The notes beneath the pieces are model-generated. The model was not told where the DNA came from and ran no database searches. It saw only the letters and a program-made list of their open reading frames with translations. From Hetaerina americana (lineage: Eukaryota > Arthropoda > Insecta > Odonata > Calopterygidae): a stretch of DNA of 64,000 bases. Location of the stretch: positions 22,751,490 to 22,815,489 of the forward strand of contig JAKTNV010000001.1 of the NCBI GenBank assembly GCA_022747635.1, written 5' to 3'. Position numbers and translations under genes: made by a program. This document shows positions 45,983-58,052 of this stretch, piece by piece. Position 1 is the first letter of the stretch; every line of letters starts with the position of its first letter.

Positions 45983-46684
45983 GTTCGGGAATATTTTGAA
46001 CTGGCCTCGTAGATGTAAACGTAAAACGAACGCACCTACGACCGTGAAACAATGGAAAAACGAAATAGCCAAGGCCATAAACTTGATTTGCACTGTTTTT
46101 GTTTAACGGGGTAGGTAAAAACAAGGTGACAAGTAAGAGGACAGTTGAAAATCACGCACTCGATCTCTCGGGTATTTTGGGAAACAGTGACCCTCGTGAA
46201 CCTCAATCCCACACCAACAATTCAAATATAAATAAAAGGAAACAGACTCACAACCACTAGACCACTAGGGTGTGTTAAGGAATAACAGTGACTCTCGTGA
46301 ATCGCTTTTACACCTATACTCAGGGTTTGCTTACACTCAACCTATACCCAACACGCCTCCGAACACAACACTCCCTTTGATAAATAGTGCATCCATTTTA
46401 ATATCCCTTCCACCCTCTGACCCTCCCATCCAACTCAAAACAAAGAACAGGCGTTCATCTGGCTCCTGAATACCTAGAATGAACCAGGTATTAATATTAG
46501 ACATTAATTACCCCGGTATTCACATATTTTCATCCCCCCTCTGCCCCCAGCACCTTCCATATTATTCCCACACTTCTAAACATTCCCCTCCCAACTCTTC
46601 CTCTCGCAAACCTTTCCCCACTTTCCCCTTCCATACAGCGTCTACAGCCCCTTCTGTTATAACCTTTTTCTGAGTTCCTTCGTT

Positions 46685-46830
46685 CTCTTCCTTGAGAAAG
46701 GTGGCGTGACCACCTAAAATTCGAAAACGAGTGAGTTTCTTTTCTTTTTTGTGCGTTTCTGTGTTTTTGTTCGCTAGTGCTAACCTCATGTACATTATTA
46801 TTCACATCCGTGAGGCTTTTACTTAAGTTT
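46685..46830 (+). repeat. dispersed repeat with stem-GAAA motif
   Basis: Contains CTTGAGAAAGGTGGCGTG, then ACCACCTAAAATTCG, followed by TGTACATTATTATTCAC and TCCGTGAGGCTTTTA. The same order occurs on the minus strand at 51115-51265. The stem GGTGGTC/GACCACC followed by GAAA is intact only in the other copy. Possibly Penelope-like 3' ends. Confidence 0.65.
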
Positions 46831-47479
46831 TATAATTGTATAAATAAGTATACAAATACCTATATATCAATTATATCGTTCCATTATCGCAATGAGAAAA
46901 CCAATTTACAACCGATTATTGAGATGCATAAGTTTCTTCTTCATACGTCTATTCCCAAATACTTTCGTGGAAATAAAATTTCGCATGGGCAAAATCGCAC
47001 ACGCAATGCCGTTCCCTATTGCCACCAGAAGCATTAAGATCGCTTAACTGTTCATTCCTATTCTCTCCAAGCGTGACCAATACCGACTTGCATATCCTTT
47101 CCCTATCAGCTTGCTCCAATTTACTGGGATCCCGCGTACAACGTGACCTGCATCAGACGAAAAAAGTTTTTAAAAATCGGCAATTTGGGCTGTGGTTTGC
47201 GATAACTTTTCACGAAAAATGTGATGCGCAAACCGACATACAATTTCTAAAAAAATTAAGCTGGCCTTAGAAATGTCTGAACTTAAGTAGAGAAAGAAAT
47301 GCCCATTATTATCATAAATACCGAGACTTCTCATTTTATTCATTAGGAGAGAATGTTTTGGCGAATTTCAAAGGGAACAATTCTGGGAAAGCTTCTGTAT
47401 CTGTTCGATCAAATTGATGTAATGATCAATTGAAGACCTCACCATAACTGACGGTTTTTCCCACCATATTTATTTCCTC

Positions 47480-47700
47480 CTAATAGCATTAATTCCGCTC
47501 TATCCTATTCCTCCCCCTTCCTCACTTACGTAACTTTCTCCCCTCTATCATAATCTTCAACATCCCATTGCCAATCAAATATGAAAAGAGCCTATCTATT
47601 TTTCCTTCCTCCTTTAGATTTTAACCAACAATACTCTCTCCTCCTCCATCGAGCCTAGTACTACTTCGTTTGTTTTCGTTTCCGTCCATTTTAATATGGA
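47480..47700 (-). mobile_element. RTE-like LINE 3' fragment
   Basis: Matches the minus-strand LINE 3' region at 13080-13270 (CTATCCTATTCCTCCCCC, CCCCTCTATCATAATCTTC). Also truncated. Confidence 0.75.
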
Positions 47701-47704
47701 GTAT

Positions 47705-49320
47705 CAAAATAGTTTTAATGTTGGTTTTCTAAGGAAACCACAAAAAAAATAAAAATGGGCATGAATTATTTACTCTTGCATGATTATCATTCACGCATTG
47801 GATTAATACACCAATTACCATTTGACGCTCACCCAATGCGCTCGATATGACATTAAACGGATTGTTTAATCTGAAGAAAGATGTATATATCCTTAAATTT
47901 TAACTCACCATGAAGCATTTTTATGTTAATTATAGCGAAATGAATTTTTGAATGTATTAATTACTCAAAGCCATGTCCTCGTAAACATTAGAATTGGATT
48001 ACCTCTGAAAACATGAGATCTAACTTACGTATACTGTATGTCCTTAAGTAGCTGATGACTGTGCGACTGTATCGCATAGCTGACTTCAATGCATAAGGAA
48101 TACTGTTAAGAGGAGCTTCATTAAAATGTCTATATCATTTCAACATTATTATCTTCGAACCAGAACCATTATACGTTAAATAAATATTGGGTAAATAAAT
48201 TTTAAGACTCATAGAGAAGAAATGTGAAGACATGAAGGGGAAAGGTAATAGAATAACTGAATTAATTGATCTTCCTTTGCTTGAATGTCCAGGGCCGCAG
48301 CTAAATGTACTGGATTACATTCCCATTCATTTCGAATCGATGACTGAAAGATGGCGGTGAATTACATCATGTGGCGAGCAGAATGTGAGAAATTGGTCGT
48401 TGTTTATTGTTGATGTTTTGGTTACCAGACATTGGTTATCCGTTAAACGTTGGTTGGTTATCCGTTAATGCGCTGAATAATTCTTCGAGCTGCTATTTAA
48501 CCCTTAAGTTTGCTTTTATATTAAACTTTATAACGTAAATCGATGATTTAATTCTTAAAACATGACCTTAAAAGTTAATTGGTAAAAGACTAAAGAAGAT
48601 ACAAGAATAATATTTTTCGTTAGTGCTTACGCGAGGCAAAAAAGGAGGTGAAGAAATAGAAGATTTGTCGGCACTTGGACCTTATTGAGAGAAATTGAAA
48701 TAATCCTTCAGCTTATACGAATTACGATTCTTTTTTGTATTCGAGAATTATAAATTTTTTTGTTGTATGAGAGTTATCTTGGGTGTTATAATAATATTTA
48801 AAAAAATTACAAACTCCAGTTCTCGATTTCGACCATAAACAAGTCGACTTCTTTGTTTATTGACTGTCGCCTAGACAACGTGATCGCATTGTCAAAATCC
48901 ATGACTGGAGAAACGATGCTATGCGCGTGGAGAACTAACTGTATCGATTCTTTTTCTCTCTCTTTTCCTTTAGAGTCTCAAGAGGTTGAGCGTCTGAAGG
49001 GACGTTAAATGTATCGCGCCTTGATTTCGGGGAGGTGGGGCGGGTGGCGCTGCTAACGGGATCGCTATGACCTTCCAAGAGGCGGATGTGTGATTGACTC
49101 CCTCCGTAAGAAGTGGTGCCCGCCAGCGCGGAAGAACTCCACCCAACTACTACGCTTGCCGAAATGCAACTAAAAAGAGAAGAGAGCCCACGCCCGCACG
49201 TTCGTAAAGAGCTGCGAAAACTGTCTTCAACTCGCCAGTTATTTCGAATCTGGTAGACTGGGAGGGATAGGCGAGTTGTCCGTAACCTGTGAATGTCTAA
49301 ACGTCTCTCACCTCTGTGAC
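47705..49320. other. no recognised gene
   Basis: AT-rich to about 48900; then a GC-rich block at 48955-49250. The 165-residue minus ORF across that block (48935-49432) has no domain, has Ser/Arg-rich composition and covers a likely promoter on the other strand, so it is not called. Confidence 0.45.
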
Positions 49321-49335
49321 ACATCTTCGTGACAC

Positions 49336-49343
49336 TATAAAAG
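49336..49343 (+). promoter_or_regulatory. orphan core promoter (TATA box with initiator-like site)
   Basis: TATAAAAGGAGTGCGG follows the GTGACACATCTTCGTGACAC direct-repeat-like segment (a GTGACAC occurs twice, 12 bases apart). A CACCAGTCGTG initiator-like sequence lies about 30 bases downstream. Spacing suits a strong insect TATA promoter as used by cuticular genes. Confidence 0.5.
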
Positions 49344-49425
49344 GAGTGCGGCAGGGGGTGATGGAACACCAGTCGTGAAAATAACATTGGAAGTATTTGC
49401 AAGTTGGAAGACATATTCCCTTGCA

Positions 49426-49461
49426 ATGGCAAAATTAAACAGGCTTTTAACTATTACATCG
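49426..49461 (+). CDS. possible short first coding exon
   Basis: ATG in context TTGCAATGG opens MAKLNRLLTITS and ends at ACATCG/GTAAAG, a fair donor. About 60 bases after the predicted start of transcription at 49366. A short hydrophobic start exon would fit a secreted protein, but no second exon was found downstream. Confidence 0.3.
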
Positions 49462-49875
49462 GTAAAGAAAAAAAAATATTTTCTGGTGGGAAATATATAC
49501 TCTAAATAATGAATATATAAATGCATACACAGAGTCTTGCATTTTTATCTGGTTTATAAACTGAAGTATATAACTTTTTAATTAAACATCATTAGGCGTT
49601 GTTATGTGTCTCAAGATTTATAATGGGCAATGGGGAATTCATCAACTAATCATAAATATTGAGACTATTGAAGATTTATTGAAGATAAATTATAAGATGA
49701 TTTACAAGCAAGGTTTGGGCTCAAAGACTCACGCAAAAATAACCCTAGCTAAGCAAGTGAATAACATTTAGCTAAGAAGAAATGTGAATTTTCCCACGGA
49801 CTTAATATTATGATTTTGCGTAATGAAGTTGGAAGGATTTGACAGTGAACAAACGCGTTTTTATAGAGATTGATC

Positions 49876-50375
49876 GGGATGGTGTGGTGGCTAATGCACT
49901 GGCTTCCCACATCGAGGGTCCGGGTTCGAATCCCGAAAAATTTTCAGTGATATCTCAATCCCTACTTGGGATGCTATTTGGAGATTCCTTTAAGGGATTG
50001 ATTTGCATAGTTGCATGTCCGTTGAATGGGTCATTAAATTGGCGGCTTTCGTTTAATATTAGATTAATACCGACGCCAGGTTTCTCTCCACCCTTCCTTC
50101 CCAAATATCTGAATGTAGTCCTACCAAATCCTATATTCCTATCCTATATACCTATCCTATATACCTATCCTATATACCTATCCTATATAACTATCCTATA
50201 TACCTATCCTATATACCTATCCCATATACCTATCCTATATACCTATCCTATATACTTATCCTATATACCTATCCTATATACTTATCCTATATACCTATCC
50301 TATATACGTAATTCCTAAAGGCGCAATTGACGTCAAACGCCGGTTGTCTCCCCGAGTATCTACTACTATTACCAC
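49876..50375 (+). repeat. SINE-A carrying an internal minisatellite
   Basis: Head (GATCGGGATGGTGTGGTGG, box B GGGTTCGAATCCCG), degenerate body and the end (GGCGCAATTGACGTC, CGGTTGTCTCCCC). The region where other copies read TCATCCTTTCCTGTCC is replaced by a tandem array at 50130-50306. Confidence 0.85.
50130..50306. repeat. 13-bp minisatellite (CCTATATACCTAT)n
   Basis: About 13.6 head-to-tail copies with few substitutions. The 13-base unit gives an open frame coding a 13-residue repeat (YTYPIYLSYIPIL), which explains the 159-residue ORF here. It sits inside a SINE-A copy. Confidence 0.95.
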
Positions 50376-50682
50376 TGCTGTTGATTGATCAAATCTTCGG
50401 TCTAATCTTCGAGGCACTGCGGGATCCATATTATGCAATAATTTGACAACACTGGTCGTGGTAATCCCATCTATTTTTGTGGCAGTTATTTATTTTTATT
50501 CATTTAAAAAATCGGCTTCTGTAATTTGCATTTTGTGTATTCATTGAGGCAGTAGTTTATAGTATGGCGGTCGTGAAGTGAAGTACCTAATTCGAGTTTA
50601 AATTCTTACAACGCTGATTTCCCTCTCAACTTTAATTTCTGCTCCTCCAGACTAAGTAGGTTGAGTAGTATTAATGTATACT

Positions 50683-50950
50683 TTAAGACGGAGGTAGCCC
50701 AGGGGTAGCGAGTCTCACAAGTATTGGGTCGCCGGTTTGATTTTCAAAGGCACCAAATATTTTCAGATTAAGAGAATTGTATTTCTAAATTTTCTGGGAC
50801 AATGCAACAAGTACAGTGGCATATAAACCCCTCCTAAAATATAAAATACCCTTCACCAGTATTGAAAGGCAGCAGTTTCACCGGCAGTCATTGATGAAGA
50901 TCAAGAAGATCAGTCCGGTATCATCTCTGACAGGTTCCGGTGAAAGCTAA
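50683..50950 (+). repeat. other tRNA-derived SINE (SINE-D)
   Basis: tRNA-like head with box A (GTAGCCCAGGGGTAGCGAG) and box B (GCCGGTTTGATTTTC). The body has the GATCAAGAAGATCAGT block shared with 32286. Confidence 0.6.
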
Positions 50951-51114
50951 CGGGAAATCAGCGCTTTAATCTCCATAAAAGATGCTTCCTAATATTTAAT
51001 TAGGAAGATTTGAAAGGGTACTACAAACTATTCTCAGGATTGAAAATAAATAGGATTTATAACAGAAGGTATAGTAAATCTACCTGAAAAATTGCTATAT
51101 TTATTTATATATAA

Positions 51115-51265
51115 CACTTTATGAAAGTCTCACGGACGTGAATAATAATGTATAACACTTAGCACTAGTGGACACTGACAAAAACACACAAAAAAGAGAC
51201 TCACCATTTTTCGAATTTTCGGTGGTCGTGACCACCTTTATCAAGGAAGAGAGGGACAGAACTGA
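51115..51265 (-). repeat. dispersed repeat, second copy (reverse)
   Basis: The minus strand reads CTTGATAAAGGTGGTCACG, then ACCACCGAAAATTCG, then TGTTATACATTATTATTCAC and CGTGAGACTTTC. It has the same block order as 46685 in the opposite orientation. The hairpin GGTGGTC/GACCACC is perfect with a two-base AC loop and is followed by GAAAA. Confidence 0.7.
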
Positions 51266-51401
51266 CAGTTCTCACACACAGTTTACGTATCTCAATATTG
51301 CATAGACGCTTGTCGTGTTTGAAGTATTGGGATAGGTAATGCTAGGCAGTGTATTTTTGGGGCGTATATTTCGATAGGGTAATCAATGGAGTGAATCAAT
51401 T

Positions 51402-52340
51402 AGAATAATGAGTATATTGCAGAAAATAGGAATAGATTGGAGGGAAAGGAGGCTAATCCGCAACCTGTACATGTCTCAGACTGCTCAGGTGCGGGTGGGG
51501 AACGGGGAGTCAGGATGGGCAGTGTTAGGAAGAGGTGTAAGGCAGGGTAGCCCATTATCACCGTTGCTGTTCAACCTTTATGCAGAGGAAATGATTAAAG
51601 AGGCATGGGAAGAACTGGAGGTAGGAATGAAAGTGGGTGGAGAATTCGTAAAATCAGTTAGGCTTGCTATTGACCACGCTCTAGTTTGTCAGTCAGCCAA
51701 GGGGCTGCAAGCATTGCTGAGTGAATTGGAAATTCAGTGCGACGGATATGGGATGAGAAACAATATTAATAAAACAAAGGTAATTTTTTTTTCAAAAAAT
51801 AAGAAGCATAAGTTGAACATTTAAATCATTGGGAATAATTTACGACTGGTCGAGATATTAATGTTTATTGGAAGTGTTTTTGACAAAGATGGCTGTAGGG
51901 TAGAGGAAGTATAAGAAGAAGTTATGCGTAAGGTAAAGTGCTTTCACAAGGAGGAGGGAGTTGATGACAGGGACGTTGAGTAAGGATGTTAAGGAAATAT
52001 ATCAATGAAAATTTGATCAGGGGAGGTATTTTATAAGGCGCGGAAACTTGGATGGTGAAGAGAGGTGATAGGCATACTTTGAAGTATTTTGAAATGTTGG
52101 TTAAGAGAAGGTGTAATGGACAGAAAGGAAAACGAACGATCATGTACTCATGGTGGAAAAGGAAAATTGTTGAGAAAAATCTAAAAGATGCAAACAGGAA
52201 AGGTGGACGCATAGCATTTTGATTGGGAATGTTATGTTGAAGTTGGGGTTATAGAGGAGAGAGGACGTTGGGCAAGCAAGAAATGGGCAGGAATAGGATA
52301 GGAATGTAGGACGGAATGAAGGGAGGAAGGAAGCATGCGG
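51402..52340 (+). mobile_element. RTE-like LINE 3' fragment
   Basis: Open for 138 residues from 51408 with MSILQKIGIDWRERRLI, GRGVRQGSPLSPLLFNLY and KTKVIFFSKNKKHKLNI. The catalytic FADD is changed to LAID (near 51665). After 51824 the frame is lost, but blocks continue to the 3' part ending near 52340. It is inactive. Confidence 0.88.
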
Positions 52341-53019
52341 AATTGAACAAGGGTTTACTGTAGAGTCTACGGTCTCGAATTGTGTGTTGTTAACCGAGGC
52401 TAAGAAACGTTAGGATGATTAGGCTGTATGCACTCCCCAAACACATTTAAATGGTAGACTACTGTTAATTAACTTTTTCAGAGTATTAACACAGGCCAAT
52501 AGGATCTATCTTACTATTGCAGTATATTTCACATTGCCTTCTAGGCTTAGATGTGACAAGAAAGGCGGAGGTTTACTTGGTTTGTACAAATAGGATCGGG
52601 AAAAGTTTCGTAAAAATAAATCTAATTCAGATATCGCAAAAATGTCTGAATATTCTTTGAAGTTCATCCTTTGAGCGTCAACACACTTTTTGCCAGCGAC
52701 TTTTCCACGACTTGAAGGCTCCCTGGTAGACTGAGGATCCTTAAGGACACGCGTGCTAGCTTCTTTTGACTTAAGCACTTAGGATCCCATTGTGGTGTCC
52801 TTTTAGGGAGTATTTCACTTTTGGGAATAGGAAATAGTCTGCTGTTGCCAATTTGGGACTGTAAGGGGGTTGGGGAATCATCATAATGTCGTTTGAGAAG
52901 GTATTTGCAAGCAGATACTAGACTTGGCTCTTGGTCGTCCGTCAAGACCTTTCGGCATGAGTTTAGCGCAGATCTTTCGCATCGCCAAATTTTTAGTGAT
53001 AATGGTGTGCACTATCATA

Positions 53020-53620
53020 TCGTATGTACAAAAGAACAGATAGAGTCACAGAAATGTTACATGTACTGAAATGGGAGAGTTTGAAAAATAAAAGAAAAAG
53101 GAGTAGGTTAGGCGCGATGTATAGAATTGTTAAAAAGGACGAAGCGTGGAAAGATTTATGGCAAGGGATAGAAAAGCCTAACTTTAAGGGGAAAAAAACC
53201 ATAGCTTCAAAATAAAAATAAGGACTCAAAAAACAAATAAGAAAAAATACTCTTTTTTAAATAGAACCATAAATGAGTGGAACCAGCTGCCTGGAGGTTT
53301 TTTTGAGTCCTTTCCATCCAATTATAGAAGTTTTAAGTACAAATGTAAAGCAGCCACTGGGTAATAATCTTCATTGTAGTTATTATAAAATATTGTTTGT
53401 ATATGATATGGACGGCATTTTGTATGTGATGTGGAAGTGTGTTTGTATGCGATGTGGAAGTGCCATTGTATGTAAGAATATTTTGTCTCTTTATCTGTTT
53501 TTCTATGTTGCGTGTATGTATGTAATTTACGTTGTAAGAGTTATCTTTGACCAAATTTGACCGTTGCCACCAGGAAAATCGCCTAATTGCAACGTAATTG
53601 GGTAAATAAATAAATAATAC
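53020..53620 (+). mobile_element. CR1/Jockey-like LINE 3' end
   Basis: Frames carry RTDRVTEMLHVLKWESLKNK, then RRSRLGAMYRIVKKDEAWKD, and later SFLNRTINEWNQLP. These are the conserved terminal peptide of LINE reverse transcriptases (LGWE.L..RR...RL; FFNR....WN.LP). The TAAATAAATAAATAA stretch at 53603-53617 is a typical LINE 3' tail. Only about the last 170 residues remain. Confidence 0.82.
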
Positions 53621-54316
53621 ATTGCTCGAAATAAATATTATCAATGCCAATACGATCTGCGGTCATGCGCACACTTAGCGCACACATTCAGAACTTCAGG
53701 AAAACATTGCTGCCGATACTTTTTATGCAAAACTTGCACAATATTATTTTTTAATTAAAAAAGTTAGCCGAAAAAGCCGGACTTCACTTGAGTGAAGATC
53801 TTCACTTCAATCTTCCTTCAAGTAAAAAGTTGGCTAAATTTACCGCATTAATTTTCTCTCGTCTAATAAATTCTGCAGTGTAATTATATGAGTTGTTAAT
53901 GATGTATTGGAGTAATTCAGAAAGTATAATCACAAGCGATTTCTTCACTCATCGTCTTTCATTTAGACATTCCTGTTCCAAAAGGAGTCGGCCATTATAA
54001 TGGAAAATTTATTGCGTACTCCACGAAGGTTAGCATCCGGAAGGGAAAATATGCCCGAATTTTATTTTTATTATTTCATCGATCGATAAAAAATAACTTA
54101 CTTTACTTCCTCAACCTTTTATATGCATCACATCAAAGGCAATAACTCAAACTTTTTAGCTATGGTATCCGAGGTCATTTCGTGCTGAAAACATAATTCA
54201 ATAAAGGCCATGCAAAAATATCCCCTGAATTCATTAGCAACGGCATTAACCAACTAACTGACTGGGTTATCTATTCATTGACAGCCAACTTATTTCTCTT
54301 TTTATTTATTATTATG

Positions 54317-54600
54317 TGAGTCGCGGTAGACCAGTGGGTAGAGCGTTGGATTACAGACGGAGGGCCCGGGATCGATTCACGGGCAAGCCTCTCTGGAGAT
54401 CTGCAGCTCCACCCAAGCTATGTGATTTTTCGGGTACCAGGTCTTCCTGGGAAACCATAACCGGTACAGGGAAAGGAACTGGCCTCCCTAATTACCCCTA
54501 TGTGTGAATTTCACACGCCATTTAGGGCTTAGTACTGGGTGAACTGTACCATCACCTACCAAACTGACCTTCGGGTTGATTACTGTGTTCATGGTTTTTT
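54317..54600 (+). repeat. SINE-B, full length
   Basis: Head GTCGCGGTAGACCAGTGG, box B-like GGGATCGATTCACGGG, GAATTTCACACGCC and the end GTGTTCATGGTTTTTT. Confidence 0.92.
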
Positions 54601-54604
54601 CAAT

Positions 54605-56010
54605 ATTCCGATGTGATATTTTCCACTCCCTCTCTTTGTCATTAGTGAATTGAGTCAATAGAATTTTTTCGCCTTCATCAATTGTCAGTTAACTAATCAT
54701 ACACCCTCTTTTATACCTTATCAAATTTAATAAATTATTATTTCAACAAAATTTTATGCATAGAGGCTCACCTAAATATAATCTCTTAAAAACAAATTTT
54801 GCACACAAGCAATCATGTAAAGTCATCGTATTTTCAAAAAAATCGGGTGTTTCACTAAATATATTAATTGCTAACTCGAAATCTATACCTAATAGGCAAC
54901 ACACTGAGGAGATCTTACCATTTTTTATGCAAGTAATTATTATTTAAATGTATTTTTTGAATAGTCATCAATCATTCCTACCGCTGCAAGTATGCTCTCT
55001 TCCTTCTTTTCTCCTTCAAGGCTTATTTTAATTTTTTAGTCATCGAGAAAAAAACATTTTCGCCCTGCATAAAGAAAAAAGATTGTGTACAGCTAAGAAC
55101 ACCGTTGAGATTTCTTCCCTCCTTTCTTACGCACATTAAAAAAAAACAATTGAGGTCGTTGGAACTTGGAGGTTGAATTTTTCCGAAGGCTGTTTTACAG
55201 TTTGGCGAAGGCTATCTACATCGATCGAATGAAAATGGTAGATGAGTCACGGTCGCATTTCTTCGGTGCAGATATTCGACCTACCAGTGCGTGGGCTGCC
55301 ATTATTCCTTAATTTTCCCTTTCAATCCGTCCGCCAACCCACAGGAATTGACTTCTTGCGGTGAATTCTTCATCTTTGACATCCTGGGTCAGGGGTCAGC
55401 CATAGTCACGAAGAATCAAAGCTGGACTGAACCATTGTGTCAATTACCAGGGGATTATATGACATTTACAAAAATCTAAGCGAAAACTCTTCGCTTTTAA
55501 TTTTATCTTTTCGTCGCTTAAGTACTAAAGGCAGTTCTATTATGAAATCACGTGGAGCTATTAACAAAATAGCAGTCTTTAGAAAAAGAGTCGGGGTTCT
55601 TAATGGTTTCTTTAAGAGAACCATTCCGATTGGTCGGTGAAGAGGGTCGGGGTTGGTCGGGGGAGAAGTTAAGTGACCGGCAAGGTCAGATTCCATCTTC
55701 TTGGGTAAGTAGTTCTAGAGAGGGTGGTGTGAAAATGATGAGGAGAGGTGAATGGACGCGGAAAAATGAGTTCATTACAACATTTAAATGTAATGTGGGG
55801 AAACTATGCTCAGTTTTTTTTATAAATTAAGTCAGTTAATTGAACTATTTAAAAAAAATTTAAATTCGGTCTTAAAATTCATATGCAAAGCAAATACACG
55901 AACAAAATATGAGAGAATAATTAGTTTTCTTAATAATGTTCGTGCTAACTAGATGTACATAATTAGGATATTATTTATTATTGATGTTTACGTGTTTTTT
56001 ATGAAAGGTT
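54605..56010. other. no recognised gene
   Basis: AT-rich. ORFs of 60-75 residues at 55291-55830 lack domain and splice support. Confidence 0.45.
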
Positions 56011-56011
56011 C

Positions 56012-56012
56012 T

Positions 56013-56056
<44 letters not shown>
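56012..56056. repeat. (TA)n microsatellite
   Basis: About 20 TA units, then ACATACATATG. Confidence 0.95.
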
Positions 56057-56059
<3 letters not shown>

Positions 56060-56179
56060 CATATGAATGTAGGCTCTGGATGGACACACAGATTGAATAC
56101 GGTTAACTAAAATTTAAACCTTGCCTAACGAAAAAAGAGCCTGACGACCGAAATGAAAGTAATTCTCTTCAATGCCGTA

Positions 56180-56400
56180 TATTGCCTTTCCCCCTTCGTT
56201 CCGTCTTACACATATCTATTCCCTACTCCTACCCCTTCCTCGCTTGCCCAATATTCTCTTTTCTCTAACACCGTCTTCGACATCCCATTGATAATCAAAG
56301 TGCTCTGCATCCATCTTTCCTCCCTTCTTTGGATTTTGCTCAACAATTCTCTCTCCTAACACTATCTTGTTTTCTAATTCTTCTCTCGAGTTACTTTCCG
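56180..56400 (-). mobile_element. RTE-like LINE 3' fragment
   Basis: Minus-strand match to the LINE 3' end (compare 13060-13240): the CCTACTCCTACCCCTTCCTC, GCTTGCCCAATATTC and ACACCGTCTTCGACATCC series. Confidence 0.75.
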
Positions 56401-57254
56401 TCTATATTACGTTTTAGAATATTAAAATATTTACACATGAAACACTTGAAGGTAATGATGATATTTCAAGGACTTTCTTGATTATTTTTGTCAAGAGAGA
56501 ATAAATCTTTAAAATAAGAGAAAAAGAAGAAATATTTTTATTTAAGATTTTCGGCACGGTATCACCTTAAAAATGTATTCTATATTAAGGTTCAAAGACT
56601 TTGCTGTTACCATGAAAACCAATCGAATTAAATCTAAAATGTAACCAAACAGTCATAGCATAATCCAAAATCATGAAAATTAAATTTTCACTTCAATTAA
56701 TTAGTTTTTCATAACGAATCAGCTGGACGAGGACCAAATTTATGGTTGCATTTCTCATACGCGTGAAAATATTTTTTTTATAATATCAAATATCCTCCAA
56801 TGAAGACAGCCGTTTACTCTTGTGGGCGTAGGTGATCGGAAGCAAGAGTGACGTCAACGGCCTTGAAAAAGTCCCCAATGTCCGTTCTTGTTGCGGAGGA
56901 GGCCATGGGTTATGTTGGTCCTCGAGGAAGGAGCTGGACTGGCAACTCGGGGGCACCTTCGAATTCCACCGCGACATCTCGGAGGAGAGATTCGGAGGGA
57001 ATGAGTGGTCTTTAACTCGCTCTTATTTTACGATCTTAGGGCCTCTTGCCTCGATAGAGCCACGAGGTAAAACCTTAAGTCTTAGTCTTAGCCGACTACA
57101 CCTTTAAAAACTCCCTAGACATTCACATTGACACAAAGAGGATTTCTCGGTAAAATAATCGATTATAGCACTCACCCGTACTTCGAGGGAAGCCAGGTTC
57201 AAATCCCATTCAAGGAAAACGATTTTTGAACTGCAAAATTCCTTAACTACAGTG

Positions 57255-57560
57255 TGTGTGGAATCGGGATGTTGCGATGGTATTAATGTATTGGCATCCC
57301 AGACTGAGGCTCCGGGTTCAAATCTCGGTAGGGGTCAGGTTATTTTTTTCAGTGGCATCCCATACTCCATTTGAGGTACCATGTGGAGATGATCACTCCA
57401 AGGTGAGGCCCGTCGGTTGGGTCTTCCCATTACTTGTATTTAAACCCTGGGCTTCTTTCTTTAGCAGAGTCGGCTAATTCCGACGCCGGACTTTTCTCCA
57501 CACTTTTCCATCCATTTTTTTGAATCTTCTACTTCTTCAATATAACCAACCAATTCCTTA
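57255..57560 (+). repeat. SINE-A-related, strongly diverged
   Basis: Head GTGGAATCGGGATGTTGCG with box B GGGTTCAAATCTCGG, body GTGGCATCCCATACTCC and TTTAGCAGAGTCGGC. Order follows SINE-A, but the sequence differs more than in other copies; it may be a subfamily. Confidence 0.75.
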
Positions 57561-57574
57561 TGGCACAACTAACA

Positions 57575-57880
57575 GCCACTGTTTGGTATTACCACTAAAC
57601 AGCAGAACCAGGCAATCAACCCAAAGTTGATTTAATTGATAAGGGTTTGATACAGGCCACGCCATCAAACGAAATGGTACCAAGGGGTGACACATTTCAA
57701 GCGTCACATCCGACGGACAGAGTATTCCCCTCGGAGTTCTCTCTCCAAACGGCACATCATAACTAGGAATCAGGATGTCACTGAAGATTTTTTTCTGCTA
57801 CCTCTGGGATTCGAACGCGGGTCTTAGGGGTGGGAAGTCAATACTTTTAACCCACACAACAACACGACCCAATATTGTTT
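57575..57880 (-). repeat. SINE-C
   Basis: Minus-strand tRNA-like head at the right (box B complement GGGATTCGAACGCGG), the AAACGAAATGGTACCAAGG block and the CAGGCAATCAACCCAAAG end. A second copy is at 60950. Confidence 0.75.
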
Positions 57881-58052
57881 GCACAGATCTTCCCTTTTTA
57901 TTTCCCGATAGTGTTTAAACCTTCTTATATGTAAAGCTAACCAATTTCACCCTTCCTCTGCAATCTTTCCATATTCTCGCACTGCGTCTTCCAACACGCT
58001 TCTTTTGTTCTATTTGTAATCAGTCTCAATTAATTACTTAACGCTTTGTGAT

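Noticed and set aside
48935..49432. 165-residue minus ORF
   Set aside because: No domain, low-information Ser/Arg composition, and it lies antisense across a good TATA promoter.
49839..50318. 159-residue ORF with tandem YTYPIYLS repeats
   Set aside because: Translation of a 13-bp minisatellite within a SINE.
55291..55479. Possible exon (SCGEFFIFDILGQGSA)
   Set aside because: An acceptor-like CCCACAG precedes it, but no partner exon, donor or family match was found.
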